From: Symmetrospora coprosmae
Taxonomy: Eukaryota > Basidiomycota > Cystobasidiomycetes > Symmetrosporaceae
Direction: 5' to 3'
NCBI GenBank assembly: GCA_008802785.1
Contig: VUYT01000015.1
Span: forward strand, 62,001 to 126,000
DNA length: 64,000 nt
Part shown: piece by piece, positions 22,537 to 33,766 of the stretch
Layout of the letters: each line of letters begins with the position of its first letter
Numbering within the stretch: position 1 is the stretch's first letter
Program-made: the position numbers and the translations under genes
Notes under the pieces: model-generated
The model's database searches: none
What the model was told of the DNA's origin: nothing
What the model saw: the letters and a program-made list of their open reading frames with translations, nothing else

Positions 22537-24809
22537 ATGAGCAGCCGCATCCTCATCGCACGGAGACTGACGCGGGCGCAGCCTCGTGCCCTCCTGCTCA
22601 GCGGGCCGGCCCGCTCCTTCGCCTCGACCAGCCAGCGCCATGCCGGCTCCGGCTCACTGCTCTCGGACGACAAGGCTGCCGAGCACGACAACCGCTGGAA
22701 GGGGACGGCCACGAATGGCGGTCCGACAAAGCTGCTCATCGATGGGGAATGGGTCAACTCTACGACCAACGACTGGATTGACCTCCATGATCCCGTGCGT
22801 CGCTCGTTGCCCCGCCTTGGGTCCGCCTTGTCCAGCGGGTTCACATAGAGCCGGGAGGGAGGGAGGAAGGCAGCATTCTCACCATAGCACCCAAGAAGCT
22901 GACTTCCTCTCTCGCTGCTCCAAACTCATCTACAACTGCAGTCCTCCCAACGCGTCCTCACCAAGGTGCCCCAGCCCACCCAGGCCGAACTGACCCGGGC
23001 CGTCGATGCTGCCGAAGCCGCCTTTCTCGGCGGATGGGGCGAGTCGTCTGTCCTCAGCCGCCAGAAGATCATGCTCAACCTGCAGGAGCTCCTCCGCGTA
23101 CACATGGACGACATTGCCGCGTCCATCGTCCTCGAGCAGGGAAAGACGTTTGCCGACGCAAAGGGAGACGTCCTCCGCGGGCTGCAGGTCGTAGAGTCCG
23201 CTTGCGCAATCCCAAACCTCCTCATGGGACACAAGCTCGAGGTCAGCAGAGACATGGATACAGAGACGCGTCTGGCCCCCTTGGGCGTCGGGGCCGCCAT
23301 CTGCCCCTTCAACTTGTGGGTGCTTTTGCCCGAGACAAGCGCAAAGATGTGCGGGGACACTTGGTTGACGCCGGACGATGCTTACCGTCCCCGCCTGAAT
23401 GACGAGATGACAGCCCGGCAATGATTCCCCTCTGGTCGATTCCCATGGCTCTCGCGACGGGCAACACGCTCGTCCTCAAGCCAAGCGAGCGTGACCCAGG
23501 CGCGTCGGGCATCATTGCCGAGCTGTGCCACCGCGCCGGCGTCCCGAAAGGCGTCCTCAACATTGTCCACGGAGGCGTCGACACTGTCAACTTTATCTGC
23601 GACGAGCCCCGCATAAAGGCAATCTCGTTTGTCGGAGGCAATGCCGCCGGCAAGCACATCTTTGAGCGGGGAGGAAAGTCGGGCAAGAGGGTACAAGCGA
23701 ACTTGGGTGCAAAGAGTGGGTGGAGGAACCAGCTTGTCTTGCATTTGGAGAGGGGCTTATGGCTGAGACGAGACGAGCTTCCCGCCATCGCCTTGTCGCC
23801 CCCTCGCGCATGCGCCCACAGACCACGCCATCATTATGCCGGATGCCAACCCGCAATTCGCATTGAATAGCATTGTAGGCGCGGCGTTCGGAGCTGCCGG
23901 CCAGCGCTGCATGTGAGTCCGGCTCGGCCCGTTCGCCCCTCCCGCTCTGCCGCGCTCTCCCGCTCACCCATGAGCCATTGTCTCCTCGTTCAGGGCCCTC
24001 TCGGTCCTCGTCACGGTCGGCGAGACGGACCAGTGGGTGCAGGGCATCGTCGAGCGCGCGCAAAAGCTGCAGATGGGCAATGGTTTTGCGGACGGGACGG
24101 ACATCGGACCCGTGATCTCGCCGGCTGCGCGCGAGCGGATCGAGGGGCTCATCGGCTCGTGCGAGGCGCAGGGCGGGCGCATCCTCCTCGACGGCCGCGG
24201 AGCCAAGGTTGATGGGTACCCGAACGGGAACTGGGTCGGCCCGACCATCCTCGAGGCGACGACCGAGATGGACTGCTACACGCAGGAAATCTTTGGCCCC
24301 TGCCTCACCATCGTCAAGGCAAAGACGCTCGATGATGCCATCAAGCTCATCAACAGGAATCAGTACGGCAACGGAGCGGCCATCTTCACGCAGTCGGGCG
24401 CAACTGCAAGGAAGTTTGAGAGAACTATCGAGGCCGGACAAATTGGCATCAACGTGCCTATCGTGGGTGGCGGAACCAGAAGACAGACCAAAGATCCGTG
24501 ACTGCCCGCTGACAAGCCTTTGTGCATCGCATCCTCTCCCTCTATCATCTCATTCTCTAGCCCGTCCCCCTTCCTATGTTGTGAGTGATTCGCACGGATG
24601 GCATTACCCTTGATCGTCTTCTGACGACCGCCCCTCTTACTCGCCCCAGCGCCTGGTCCGGCAACAAGGGCTCCGTCCTTGGCGGCAGCTCGCTCTACGG
24701 CGGCCGCGGTGTCGACTTCTGGACGCAGCTCAAGACGACTACGGCTCTATGGCGCGCCGAAGACGCCATCTCGGACAAGGCTACCGTCGCAATGCCCACG
24801 CTGAACTGA
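22537..24809 (+). CDS. ALDH6A1: Methylmalonate-semialdehyde dehydrogenase, mitochondrial
   Basis: Seven exons: 22537-22794, 22942-23315, 23414-23715, 23822-23912, 23994-24462, 24561-24580, 24650-24809; 557 residues. The enzyme is CoA-acylating and converts methylmalonate or malonate semialdehyde to propionyl-CoA or acetyl-CoA in valine and pyrimidine breakdown in the mitochondrial matrix. The first ~35 residues form an Arg/Ser/Ala-rich presequence without acidic residues (RILIARRLTRAQPRALLL). Family marks: ICPFNFPAMIPLWSIP rebuilt across intron 2, SFVGGN, and the catalytic cysteine in AAGQRCM (~residue 341), followed by IGPVISP and EIFGPC. Exon 6 is only 20 nt (PVPLPM plus part of a codon) and joins to FAWSGNKGSVLG. 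This fits ALDH6 rather than other aldehyde dehydrogenases. Confidence 0.93.
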
Positions 24810-25129
24810 GACCCTCGCGAGATTTGCAAGGCCGAGGAGCGGGAAGAAAGGAGAACAGAAGCAATCTGTATTTACTCGTAGTCTAGCCGGGAGTCCGGAG
24901 CAAACAGCACGTGCTACACCTACGCTGCAGAGAGGCGCGCAGCCACCATGAGCGGCTCATGAGGCAAGCATACGGACAGATCGCAATTAGCCATTGCGGC
25001 TTTGGATTCTCAATTCTAGGTGTTATCGATACATTGCGTCGAACGGGAAAGCAGGTGCATAACTATGATAAGTGGAATTTGTTCTCCTTTCCTGGCAAAG
25101 GCGCGGCAGAGTGAGTGCCCCTCGCCAGT
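24810..25129. other. Convergent 3' spacer, MMSDH / SSD1
   Basis: These 320 bp between converging stop codons contain no gene I can support. A short A/T-richer patch near 24855-24890 and 25030-25080 is compatible with 3' end formation for the two genes. Confidence 0.5.
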
Positions 25130-28100
25130 CTAGAAGCAGCTCGGGTTGACGGCATAGACGATGATGACCGGCGGGCACACGGTAAGGTCGGCGCTGACAA
25201 TGACGGGCACTGCGGAAGGGGCGGGATGGTTCAAGATCAGCCATGGTCGCAAATAGCCCGATCGTCGAGCACGCACTCGTCTGAAGCTCTTTGACGGTCT
25301 GGATGCAGTGGCCAGCCGAGGTCTCCTCGTAGCCCTCGAACTTGAGCTCCTCCTTCTTTGCATTGGCCGACTTCTGCCTCTGCACAGAGGCACCTCGACC
25401 TTTTGCGGTACCGGCACCGCCCTGAACCTCGACAATCTGCCCTTCCTCCGCCTCGTCCTCCTCGTCATCGTCCTCGAAAAGCGCGCTCTCCGCTTGGACA
25501 GACTGCGACGAGGCCTCCATGAGCTGGGCGTGCTTCTCGGCCGTCTGCTTGATGCGCTGAAGGTGCGGATCGCCCTTGTTCTCTGCGAGGTAGCGTATGA
25601 CGTCGACGCCCTTCTTCCAGTACAGCTGGAGCGTGTTGGAGCGTTCGTCGTGCACGTGGCTCTGCATAGACAAAATATGGCAAAGGGTCGGCGCGTCAGC
25701 ACGGAAGAGCAAGAGCGTGAGCGGGACGGCAGGCATCCGCACCTCAATGGGCATCTGATCGACATGCACACGCTTCTCGATACCAAAGTCCTCGACGACA
25801 ACATCGAAAGCCTGGTCGAGAACGCCAATGACCGATGCCTGGCGCCGGACGGGCCCGTACTTTTGCGTGAGGTCCGAGATGAGCGTGCACAGGAAGAGGT
25901 GCTGCGACTGCTCCTGAGCAAGCTTCGCGGCTGCCTTCTTGGTGTTGCAGTGCTGAGCCACCTTGGAGACGGCTTCCGAGTCCATCAGGAAGCGGCCCTC
26001 GGGGTCTACGAATGCCAAAGGCGTCAGCTCTTTCGGCTGGTCTGTCTAATCAGCAGTAGCGAGACTCACTGTCGCAAAGAGCAGCCTCGAGCTGTCGGTG
26101 CACAATGACATCTGCATATCGCCTGATTGGCGAAGTGAAGTGCGTGTAGATGGGAATGTTGAGAGCGTAGTGCTGGTACTGAGCAATGTCGAACATGCCC
26201 GAGCAGATGTACTTGGCCTGCAGCATGGCCTTTGTAGCCAGCATGCGGAGGACGAGCTCGGGATCCTCCTGAGTGAGCTTGCCGAACGACTTCATGAGCG
26301 ACCCTGCAGAGGCAACGTCGAAGTCGTACCCGAGGCGCGAGGCGCGCTTGGTGAAGCCCTCGATACGACGGCCTATGGGCGCCTCATGCCGACGTAGGAG
26401 CGCCTGGTCCGGCAGACCAGAAGCTATCTTTTGCGCCACAGCCTGGTTCGCGAGCAGCATGAATTCTTCAATGAGCGAGTGCGAGTCCAGCCGAGCATAG
26501 ACCTTGCAGTCGTCTGGTCGCCCGTCAGCGTCAAGAGCGAACGACAGCTTGACATTGTCGATGCGGAGAGCACCCTCGTTGAAGCGGCGCGCGCGCATCT
26601 GTCGAGCCATGTCCTGAGAACGAAGAAGTAAAGTCAGCTACTAGCCTTGTTTGATCATGCTTGCGTCCAGAACCCACATCAAGCAGCTTGATATCTGTGG
26701 CGATGCCCTCCGGGTCATGATCATCGTGAATCTTGATGCCCTCTGGGAGCTTGCCAGTCTCGATGGCAGTCTGCGCATGTGCATACGCGAGCTTTGATGC
26801 GGACTTGATGACGGACTTGCCGAACCAGGTCGAGAGGACACGACCTTCATCAGTCATCCGGAAGACGGCAGAGAACGTCAACCTGTCCTCGCCAGGCTGC
26901 AGACTGCACAGCGTCGATGATAGAATCTCCGGAAGCATGGGCGAAGCGCGCTGAACGAGGTAAACGGTAGTCGCGCGCCTGCGGGCTTCGCGATCGAGTG
27001 CAGTGCTGGCGGGCGAAAGCAAAGAGAGTGTGAGCTCACTGTCTGAACTCAACAGCCTCGTCTGCAGATGGACCTACTTGGGCTTCACAAAATGCGACAC
27101 ATCGGCAATGTGCACGCCGACCTCGAAAGTGCCGTCGTCGAGCTTGTTGACGTGGAGTGCGTCATCGAGGTCACGAGCCGTCTCGGGGTCGATGGTGAAG
27201 ACCCTGCACTGCCGGAAGTCCTTCCTGGCGTCAATCTCGGTCTGGGGAATGGTCCAAGGAACGGGCGGTAGGCATTTGGCAACATTCTCGGAGAAGCTGC
27301 GAGGCACGGACAAGCAGATGCTGTCAGCCGGTGATCAAGGCTGTCTGTCCATACACGGGATACGCACGTCTCGTCAGTGAAGCCGCAGTCCTTGAGCAGC
27401 GCATTGGTCTCTGCCTCGATGTTTCCAATCTCTCCGAGCTCCTCAACGAGACTGCCGAAAGGGTGGAGCGACGTGATGGGCCACCTCTTGATGCACGCAA
27501 CAAATAGCGTATTGATGTACTGATCAGGTGTGTCGAGGAAGCCCTGAGGTGCCTGGTCGGCGGGGATGGCAACGAGCGGGACGCGCTTGTCGATCGGCTT
27601 AAACCAGATAATCTTTGGGCGGAACGACGGGTCTGCGCCACGGACATCAATGCCATCGCGCTCTCTGCGCTCGGCGTCTGACAGTTGTGTGTAACAGTGG
27701 TCAGCACACGCATGCTCACAGACTGTCGCGCGCACCACCCACCTTGCTTCTCCTTGGTGGCAGCCGAGGACGGGCGAAGAATGCCGAGTGTTCCAGCAAA
27801 GAGCTGTCCCGCCTGCCTCTCGACGACAGCGACAACGTGTCCTGCATAAGTGGGCTTCTGGTCGTCCGTGACCTCCTCGTCCTCAAAGAGGGTCAAGCCC
27901 TGTCCTTCGACCTCGACGTCGTCCTTCTTCTTGTCCTGCTTGCGGAGCTGCTGCTGGAAGCGCGGGTCGTACGCCGTGTTTTCTTCCTTTTTGCGCTTCT
28001 TCTCCTCCTTCTCCTTCTTGGTGCCCCACACGTCGTCCACATCGAGCAGCTCGACGGCCACGACGTCGCCCTCAAGCGCGCGGTTGCGGTCCTTGGAGCC

Positions 28101-30518
28101 GCAGATGAAGACATCGGCGTCGAGGACGTCCGTGGCCACGTAGGCGTCGGAGCGGTTGCGCTTGTTGACGCGCAGCGTCCCAATGACGAGCTTGCCCGTC
28201 TGCAGGAGCGGAGGGATGCTCGCGGCGGGGAGGTATGGCGCAAAGAGCGACTTGCGCGCCTGGGCACCCGGCCCACCGGGCGTGCCCTGCAGCTGCTGCA
28301 TCCCGAACGACGGGACGCGCGAGTGCCCCGCCGACGCACGGTACTGCGTCAGCTGCTGCAGCTGGACCTGCGCTTGGGCGAGGTCAGTGACATTCGTCTG
28401 GTTGACGGGGACGGACGATTGCGTAACGATGTTGGAGTCTGTAGATAGTGAGGCGGAAGGAAGCATGGCTGGGTTAGAGAGCTGCACGGGCTGCAGAGCT
28501 AATGTTGTTCTCGTGTACTCACTGGATCCCCAGCCGGCAAGCGAGCCAATGGAGCCTCGCGATTCTCGTCGACCATGGCCAAACTGCCTGCCTTGGCCGT
28601 GCTGCGGCCCTCCGGCGTGCCCAAAGTCGCCCTCGCTGTTGTCGGCATGCGCCATGGGCTCTGCAAGTCCAGACGAGACGCCTCCGCCAAGCTGCTGGGT
28701 CGGGTTGTTGCTTCCAGCAGGGAAGGAGAAGGCCTGGTTGATATTGGTCTCGCGCTTGTTGCCGTTGCTCGTGTTGACAGAGTGCCGGCGCCCGTGCCCC
28801 TTCGGCAGAGCGCCAGCCTGCCCTGCAGCGCCTACACCACCCATGCCGGCAGCGCCGGCCCCGCCGAGCGAGGGAAGGGCAAAGTTGCCCATCGAGCCAA
28901 ATTGGCCCATGGGCCCAGAGATGGATGCAGATCCGGCGCGTCGGTTCCCGCCAGCGCCAGCGCCGGCAGCTGCAGCGGGGGCGTTGCGGTTCTGTTGAGG
29001 GCTCGCCACGCCGCCCTGCTGCTGTTGCTGCTGGCCGGGCGACCCGTGCTGCTGCTGCTGCTGCTGGGCGGCCTGAGCCTGTGCGAGCTGGGCCGCCTGG
29101 AGCTGCATGTCCTGGAAGCGCTGCATGAGGTCCTGCTGCTGCTGCCGGAGGGCCTCGTACTGGGCCTGGAGGGCATACTGCTCCGCCATGAAGCCCTGTC
29201 CGCCTGCTCCGGCGTTAGCTCCGCCGGCAGCGAGGGCCGCAAGGTCGGGCTGCGAGTTGGACTGGGTGTTGAAGCGCGGTCCGCTGTTGTTGACTGAACC
29301 GTGCTGCTGCTGCTGGGCCATTTGCGCTTGTGCGGCGAGCATGGCCTGGATCTGGAGCTGCTGCTGCTGGAGGGCGAGGGCTTGCGGGTTGAAGGTCTGC
29401 TGCTGTTGCTGCTGGAGCGACTGGAGCATTGCGAGCTGCATCTGGGCCTGCATGGGGTTCATGGCGAGCGCAGCTGCGATGCTGGGGTCGAGGTTGGCGT
29501 ACTCGTTGTTAGTACCGCCTGCAGCGGCATTGGGTGAGGTCGGGTTGCCGCCGCTGTTGCCGATGCCCGCGTTGAAGACATTGTGGTAGTTCTGCCAGTC
29601 CTGCGGGGAGAAGTTCTGCATGCCCGCTGCGGCCGCCTGGTTCTGCGGAGTCTGGAGCGGGGATCCGAAGATGGTGGCGAGGTTGCTGTTCGGGTTGGGC
29701 TGCCCCTGGTGCTGCTGCTGTGCCTGAATCTGAGGCTGGGCCTGGGCGGGCGAGCCGAACGAGGCAGAGAAGGTGCCCGTCATTGGCGTGTTGAGAACCT
29801 CGTGCTCGACCTCACCGAGGGCGGATAAGGCCCCCGGCTGGAATCCGCCTGCATTTGGGTTGAGCGTCGACGATTGAGCGGACGGCTGCTGCCCAGAGGA
29901 GGGCGATGATGACGACCTCAGTCGCGAGTTGGCAAAGAGTGGCTGGGGTGGGGGTGCGCCCGATGATGATAATGATGTAGTGGCGCCGTGATTTCCTGCG
30001 GGCGAGGATCGAGCAGAGCCAGCGGCGCCGGCAAGCAGGCCCTGAGATTGAGCAGGGGAAGACTCGAGTGGAGCGGGCATTGTCCTTATGAGTTCCTGAA
30101 GGGACGAGAGAGCTGCGTCTGGGTTTGTTGTGGATGAAGGGGATCCTGCGCCTCCAATGGCTGCGGCGGCGGACGGGGTCGTCGGCCTGAGGCTGCCCCT
30201 GCTTGACGGGCGCTGCTGCTGCTGGTGGTGCTGGGGCGTCGTGACGGGGATCCCGGAGGAAGACGGGCTGCCTCTGCGGTTGTACGTGGGCGACGAGACC
30301 CTCTGCCTGGACGGGGTGGACAGCAGGGAGTGCGATGGCGATTCGGGCCTTGCTGTCGCTGGATTGTGGATCGAGGATGCGGCTGACGACGACGACGACG
30401 ACGACGCGCCTATGCCTGCGCCTGGAGCCGATGGCGACCGGAGGCCAGTGAGGAGGGAAGCTCTCGATTCGCGGTTCGAGGTGGACGACGAGGAAGGAGT
30501 GTCTGGTGGAGTTGGCAT
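25130..30518 (-). CDS. SSD1: SSD1/DIS3L2-type RNase II family RNA-binding protein
   Basis: Nine exons on the minus strand: 30518-28523, 28438-27743, 27677-27368, 27296-27078, 27005-26678, 26613-26070, 26005-25743, 25661-25277, 25209-25130; 1606 residues. Fungal Ssd1 binds mRNAs for cell-wall and cytokinesis proteins. It descends from the 3'-5' exonuclease Dis3L2 and is catalytically dead in yeast. Seen: a disordered N-terminal ~700 residues with polyserine and several runs of 4-6 glutamines, cold-shock-type domains (around [19 protein letters not shown]), an RNB domain with all four active-site aspartates ([10 protein letters not shown], nt 27161-27190) and HIADVSHFV, an acidic insert near the C-terminus, and the ending [20 protein letters not shown] docking motif FSFP and three HxRxxS sites match NDR/Cbk1 kinase signals. 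Introns 28439-28522 (84 nt) and 25662-25742 (81 nt) are stop-free multiples of three. Confidence 0.9.
28995..29425. repeat. CTG/CAG-rich coding repeats (polyglutamine) in SSD1
   Basis: Several interrupted CTG runs on the + strand (CAG on the coding strand) encode glutamine tracts of four to six residues spaced by Ala, Leu and Met in the disordered N-terminus of the SSD1-like protein. Similar trinucleotide runs near 30216-30235 encode another short glutamine run, and a GAC run at about 30385-30405 encodes seven serines. They are coding, low-complexity and prone to length variation between strains. Confidence 0.8.
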
Positions 30519-31320
30519 GGTTGTCGATGTGTGCTATTCTATCTGCTGATACTGTGTGGTTGCAGGAAGGATCGTTGCTCAGCTCCGAGATGGCCCAATT
30601 AGAACAAAGGGAGGGAGGGAGGAGAGGGGAGGAGCGGGGACGACGGTGTCTGGACGACGATGGTGCAGCACGGTGGCCCTGGCAACGGTGGGGAATACAG
30701 AGGCGAGATGGCAAGAGGTGGAGACTCACACGTTGGTCTAATATAATATCAGTCGCTGGTCAGACTGTCGTGCCTGCTGTGCGGACTGGGATGGGGGAAG
30801 CTGAGGGGAGGGAGAAGGCGTACAATGGAGAGGACGCGCACGCGCGTGTAAAGAGCGCGGCGGCGAGCTCGAGGAGGAGGAGGGAGAGCTTGCAGGATGG
30901 GGAGGGAGAGGGGACGGAGGACCTCGTCTACATCCACACAGGATGCAGTATACAGTGATATGCAGTAATCTGCTGCTCTCGTCTATGTAGCTGCTGCTGC
31001 GGAGCATCATCCCTCGATGCGCTGCTAGCCGTCCTTGCCCTTGCCCTCTGCCCTCTGCCCTCTGCCCGTCCCTCCATCCCGGCCGACCCGCCGGGGGAGT
31101 GGGAGGGAGGCCTCTCTGCCCCTGCCCCCCCCTCAACCCCGTCGCACCGACATCGACAGCCCACCATTCCCTCCATCATCAGCAGGCTGCACGCAATTGA
31201 CAGCCATCTAAAGTACAGCAGCAACAGCACAGGCAATATAGAAATGTCGGGAACAGTCCCATCCTCAGGTGCGTGTTCTCCCAGACGGGGAGATCTCCCA
31301 GCACCCTCGAGCAGAGAGCT
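30519..31320. promoter_or_regulatory. Divergent promoter region, SSD1 / G6PD
   Basis: About 800 bp separate the SSD1 start (minus) from the chosen G6PD start (plus). Long purine-rich tracts on the + strand (about 30605-30650 and 30868-30925) read as CT-rich sequence on the SSD1 strand, which is common in basidiomycete promoters and leaders. A tandem TGCCCTC-type repeat lies at 31036-31067. No confident open frame is present. An ATG at 31243 followed by a GTGCGT donor could belong to a leader exon of G6PD. Confidence 0.5.
31036..31067. repeat. TGCCCTC tandem repeat in intergenic DNA
   Basis: Three to four copies of a 7-bp TGCCCTC unit, slightly degenerate at the left edge, lie between the SSD1 and G6PD genes. 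No function is visible. It is short enough to be slippage. Confidence 0.65.
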
Positions 31321-33560
31321 ATGTCATCATCCATCAATCCAATCGCTGAACTGGAACGCTCGCATCCCAATCCAACAGGCAGCGGCAGCGGAGTGGGAGA
31401 GCTCAGCAGCGACACCCTCATCGTCGTCGTGAGTCTTCCTTCCTCCCATACACTGGATGCTGCTGTCCTGCTCGCCGGAGGGGGGAAGCGAGCGAGAGAG
31501 ATTCCCCCTCTTAACACCGAGGGGGAACGAGAGCGGACACTCCGCACGCGCGCACTCTATAGCAATCAGCCGCTGATCCACTGCTCCATATCGTCGCCTC
31601 GCCCCTCGCTCCATCCCGCCAACGTCTCACCTGCCTGCCTGCGCGCTATTCTCGGTCGCATGCTCGCTCCTCTCGCACACGCAGCTCGGCGCATCTGGAG
31701 ATCTCGCAAAAAAGAAGGTGGGCACACGGTACTTCTGAAGAGATTGATCGCCGGCCCTGTTCTCCCTTTTCCCTTTCCGAGCCCAGACTGATTCTCGCCC
31801 GCTTCCACGCACCACGCAGACCTTCCCGGCCCTGTACAACCTCTACAACAACGGATTCCTTCCCCCCGGGATCCGGATCGTAGGCTATGCCCGGACAAAG
31901 ATGGACGAGAAGGAGTTCCACGAGCGCCAAACGGGTCACCTCAAGGTGCTCCCCGCGCAGCGGCGCAAGGTGGACGAGTTCACGGGCATCTCGACCTACG
32001 TATCTGGGCAGTACGACGTCGACGAGGATTTTCAGAACCTCAACAAGCACATGGAGGAGCTCGAGTCAAAGTACAAGGGCGACAAGCGCAACCGCGTCTT
32101 CTACATGGCCCTACCCCCGTCCGTCTTCACCCAGGTCGCAGAGAAGCTAAAGAAGAACTGCTACAGCGACAAAGGTGTCAACCGGATCATTGTCGAAAAG
32201 CCGTTTGGCAAAGACCTCGAGTCGTCCAGAGACATGATGGGCAAGCTCAAGGCACTCTGGAGGGAGGAGGAGACGTTCCGCATCGACCACTATCTCGGCA
32301 AGGAGATGGTAAAGAACCTCCTCGTCCTCCGCTTCGGCAATGTCATTCTCGACGCCAGCTTCAACAAGAACCTCATCTCAAACGTGCAGATCACCTTCAA
32401 GGAGCCATTCGGGACGGAAGGGCGTGGCGGCTACTTTGACGAGTTTGGGATCATCAGAGATGTCATGCAGAACCGTGGGTGACGACCGGCACAGGGCGGG
32501 GCCCCGCTTCTGCCTCCATGTCATTTTCAGGTTGTGGTGACGAGGCTGACAGGATTTGCCTACATCGTCCTTTCTCGGACTTGGACCCTGCAGACCTGCT
32601 GCAGGTGCTTTCCATCTTGACAATGGACAGGCCAGTCTCGTTCTCCTCCGAGGACATCCGTGACGAGAAGGTGAGAGGCAAACTCCCTTGTCTTGGCCTC
32701 TTTTCCAGCGGGGTTCACGCTGCTGATTCAATCCCCCACCTCTTGCACGACACCTCCAGGTCAAGGTCCTGCGCTATATCCCGCCCATCGAGCCCAAAGA
32801 CATCATCATCGGGCAGTACGCGGCGTCGGGCGACAAGCCGGGGTACAAGGACGACGAGACGGTGCCCAAGGAGAGCGTGTCCCCCACGTTCGCGTGTGCC
32901 GTGCTGCACATCAACTCGCCGCGGTGGGAAGGGGTCCCCTTCATCATGAAGGCGGGCAAGGCGCTCAACGAGCAAAAGACCGAGATCCGCATCCAGTACA
33001 AGGACGTGACCCAGGGCATCTTCAAAGACATTGGGAGGAACGAGCTCGTCATCCGCGTCCAGCCGGGAGAGGCAGTCTACCTCAAGATGAACACAAAGGC
33101 GCCCGGACTCGAGATGCGCGCCGTACCCACAGAGATGGACCTCACGTACAAGCGGCGGTTCAGCGACCTCAAAATCCCTGGTGAGTGCCCTGCCCTGCCT
33201 TTCCTCTTCTCTCATTGATGCCTGGGCTGATTCCGCTCTGGTTGCAAACGCGCAGAGGCCTACGAGGCGCTCATCCTCGACGCCTTCAAGGGCGACCACA
33301 GCAACTTTGTGCGCGACGACGAGCTCGACATTGCATGGAAGATCTTCACGCCCATCCTGCACCACATTGAGAACGAAAAGCCGACGCTCCTCGACTACCC
33401 CTACGGCTCGCGTGGGCCAAAGGAGCTTGATGCCTTTATCAAGCAGCAGGGCGGATACTCGCGCAAGGCAGAAGAGACCTACCAGTGGCCTGTCACGTCG
33501 CTTGGCAAAGGACCCGGCAGCCCGGAGTCGGACGAGGAGATGAAGGACGCCTCAAAGTAG
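31321..33560 (+). CDS. ZWF1: Glucose-6-phosphate 1-dehydrogenase
   Basis: Six exons: 31321-31428, 31685-31717, 31820-32474, 32594-32670, 32760-33180, 33256-33560; 532 residues. The enzyme oxidises glucose-6-phosphate with NADP+ at the entry of the oxidative pentose phosphate pathway and is the main cytosolic source of NADPH. Marks: the dinucleotide-binding GASGDLAKKK, IVEKPFGKDL, the substrate and catalytic motif FRIDHYLGKEMVKN, and the NADP-site region RWEGVPF..KAGKAL. The whole GASGDLAKKK motif sits on a 33-nt exon of its own, found between a 256-nt and a 102-nt intron. I chose the ATG at 31321 because it puts 36 residues before the motif, the usual spacing. An upstream ATG at 31243 with its own donor is an alternative leader start. 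Confidence 0.93.
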
Positions 33561-33766
33561 GCACTCCCGAGCCGGCACGATACAGACACGGGGTAAACAA
33601 AGGAGAAACTGCTAGAGAGAGGGAGAGAAAGAAGCTCTGCCTGTGTTACGATAGACGAGTCGATGTCATGTGCGCAAACGGCCAATCCGTTTATACATGC
33701 AGGTCGCGCTGAAGACAACGCCGCGTGCGAGCACGACGTGCTGCTTGCACATGTGTCGACGGGGAG

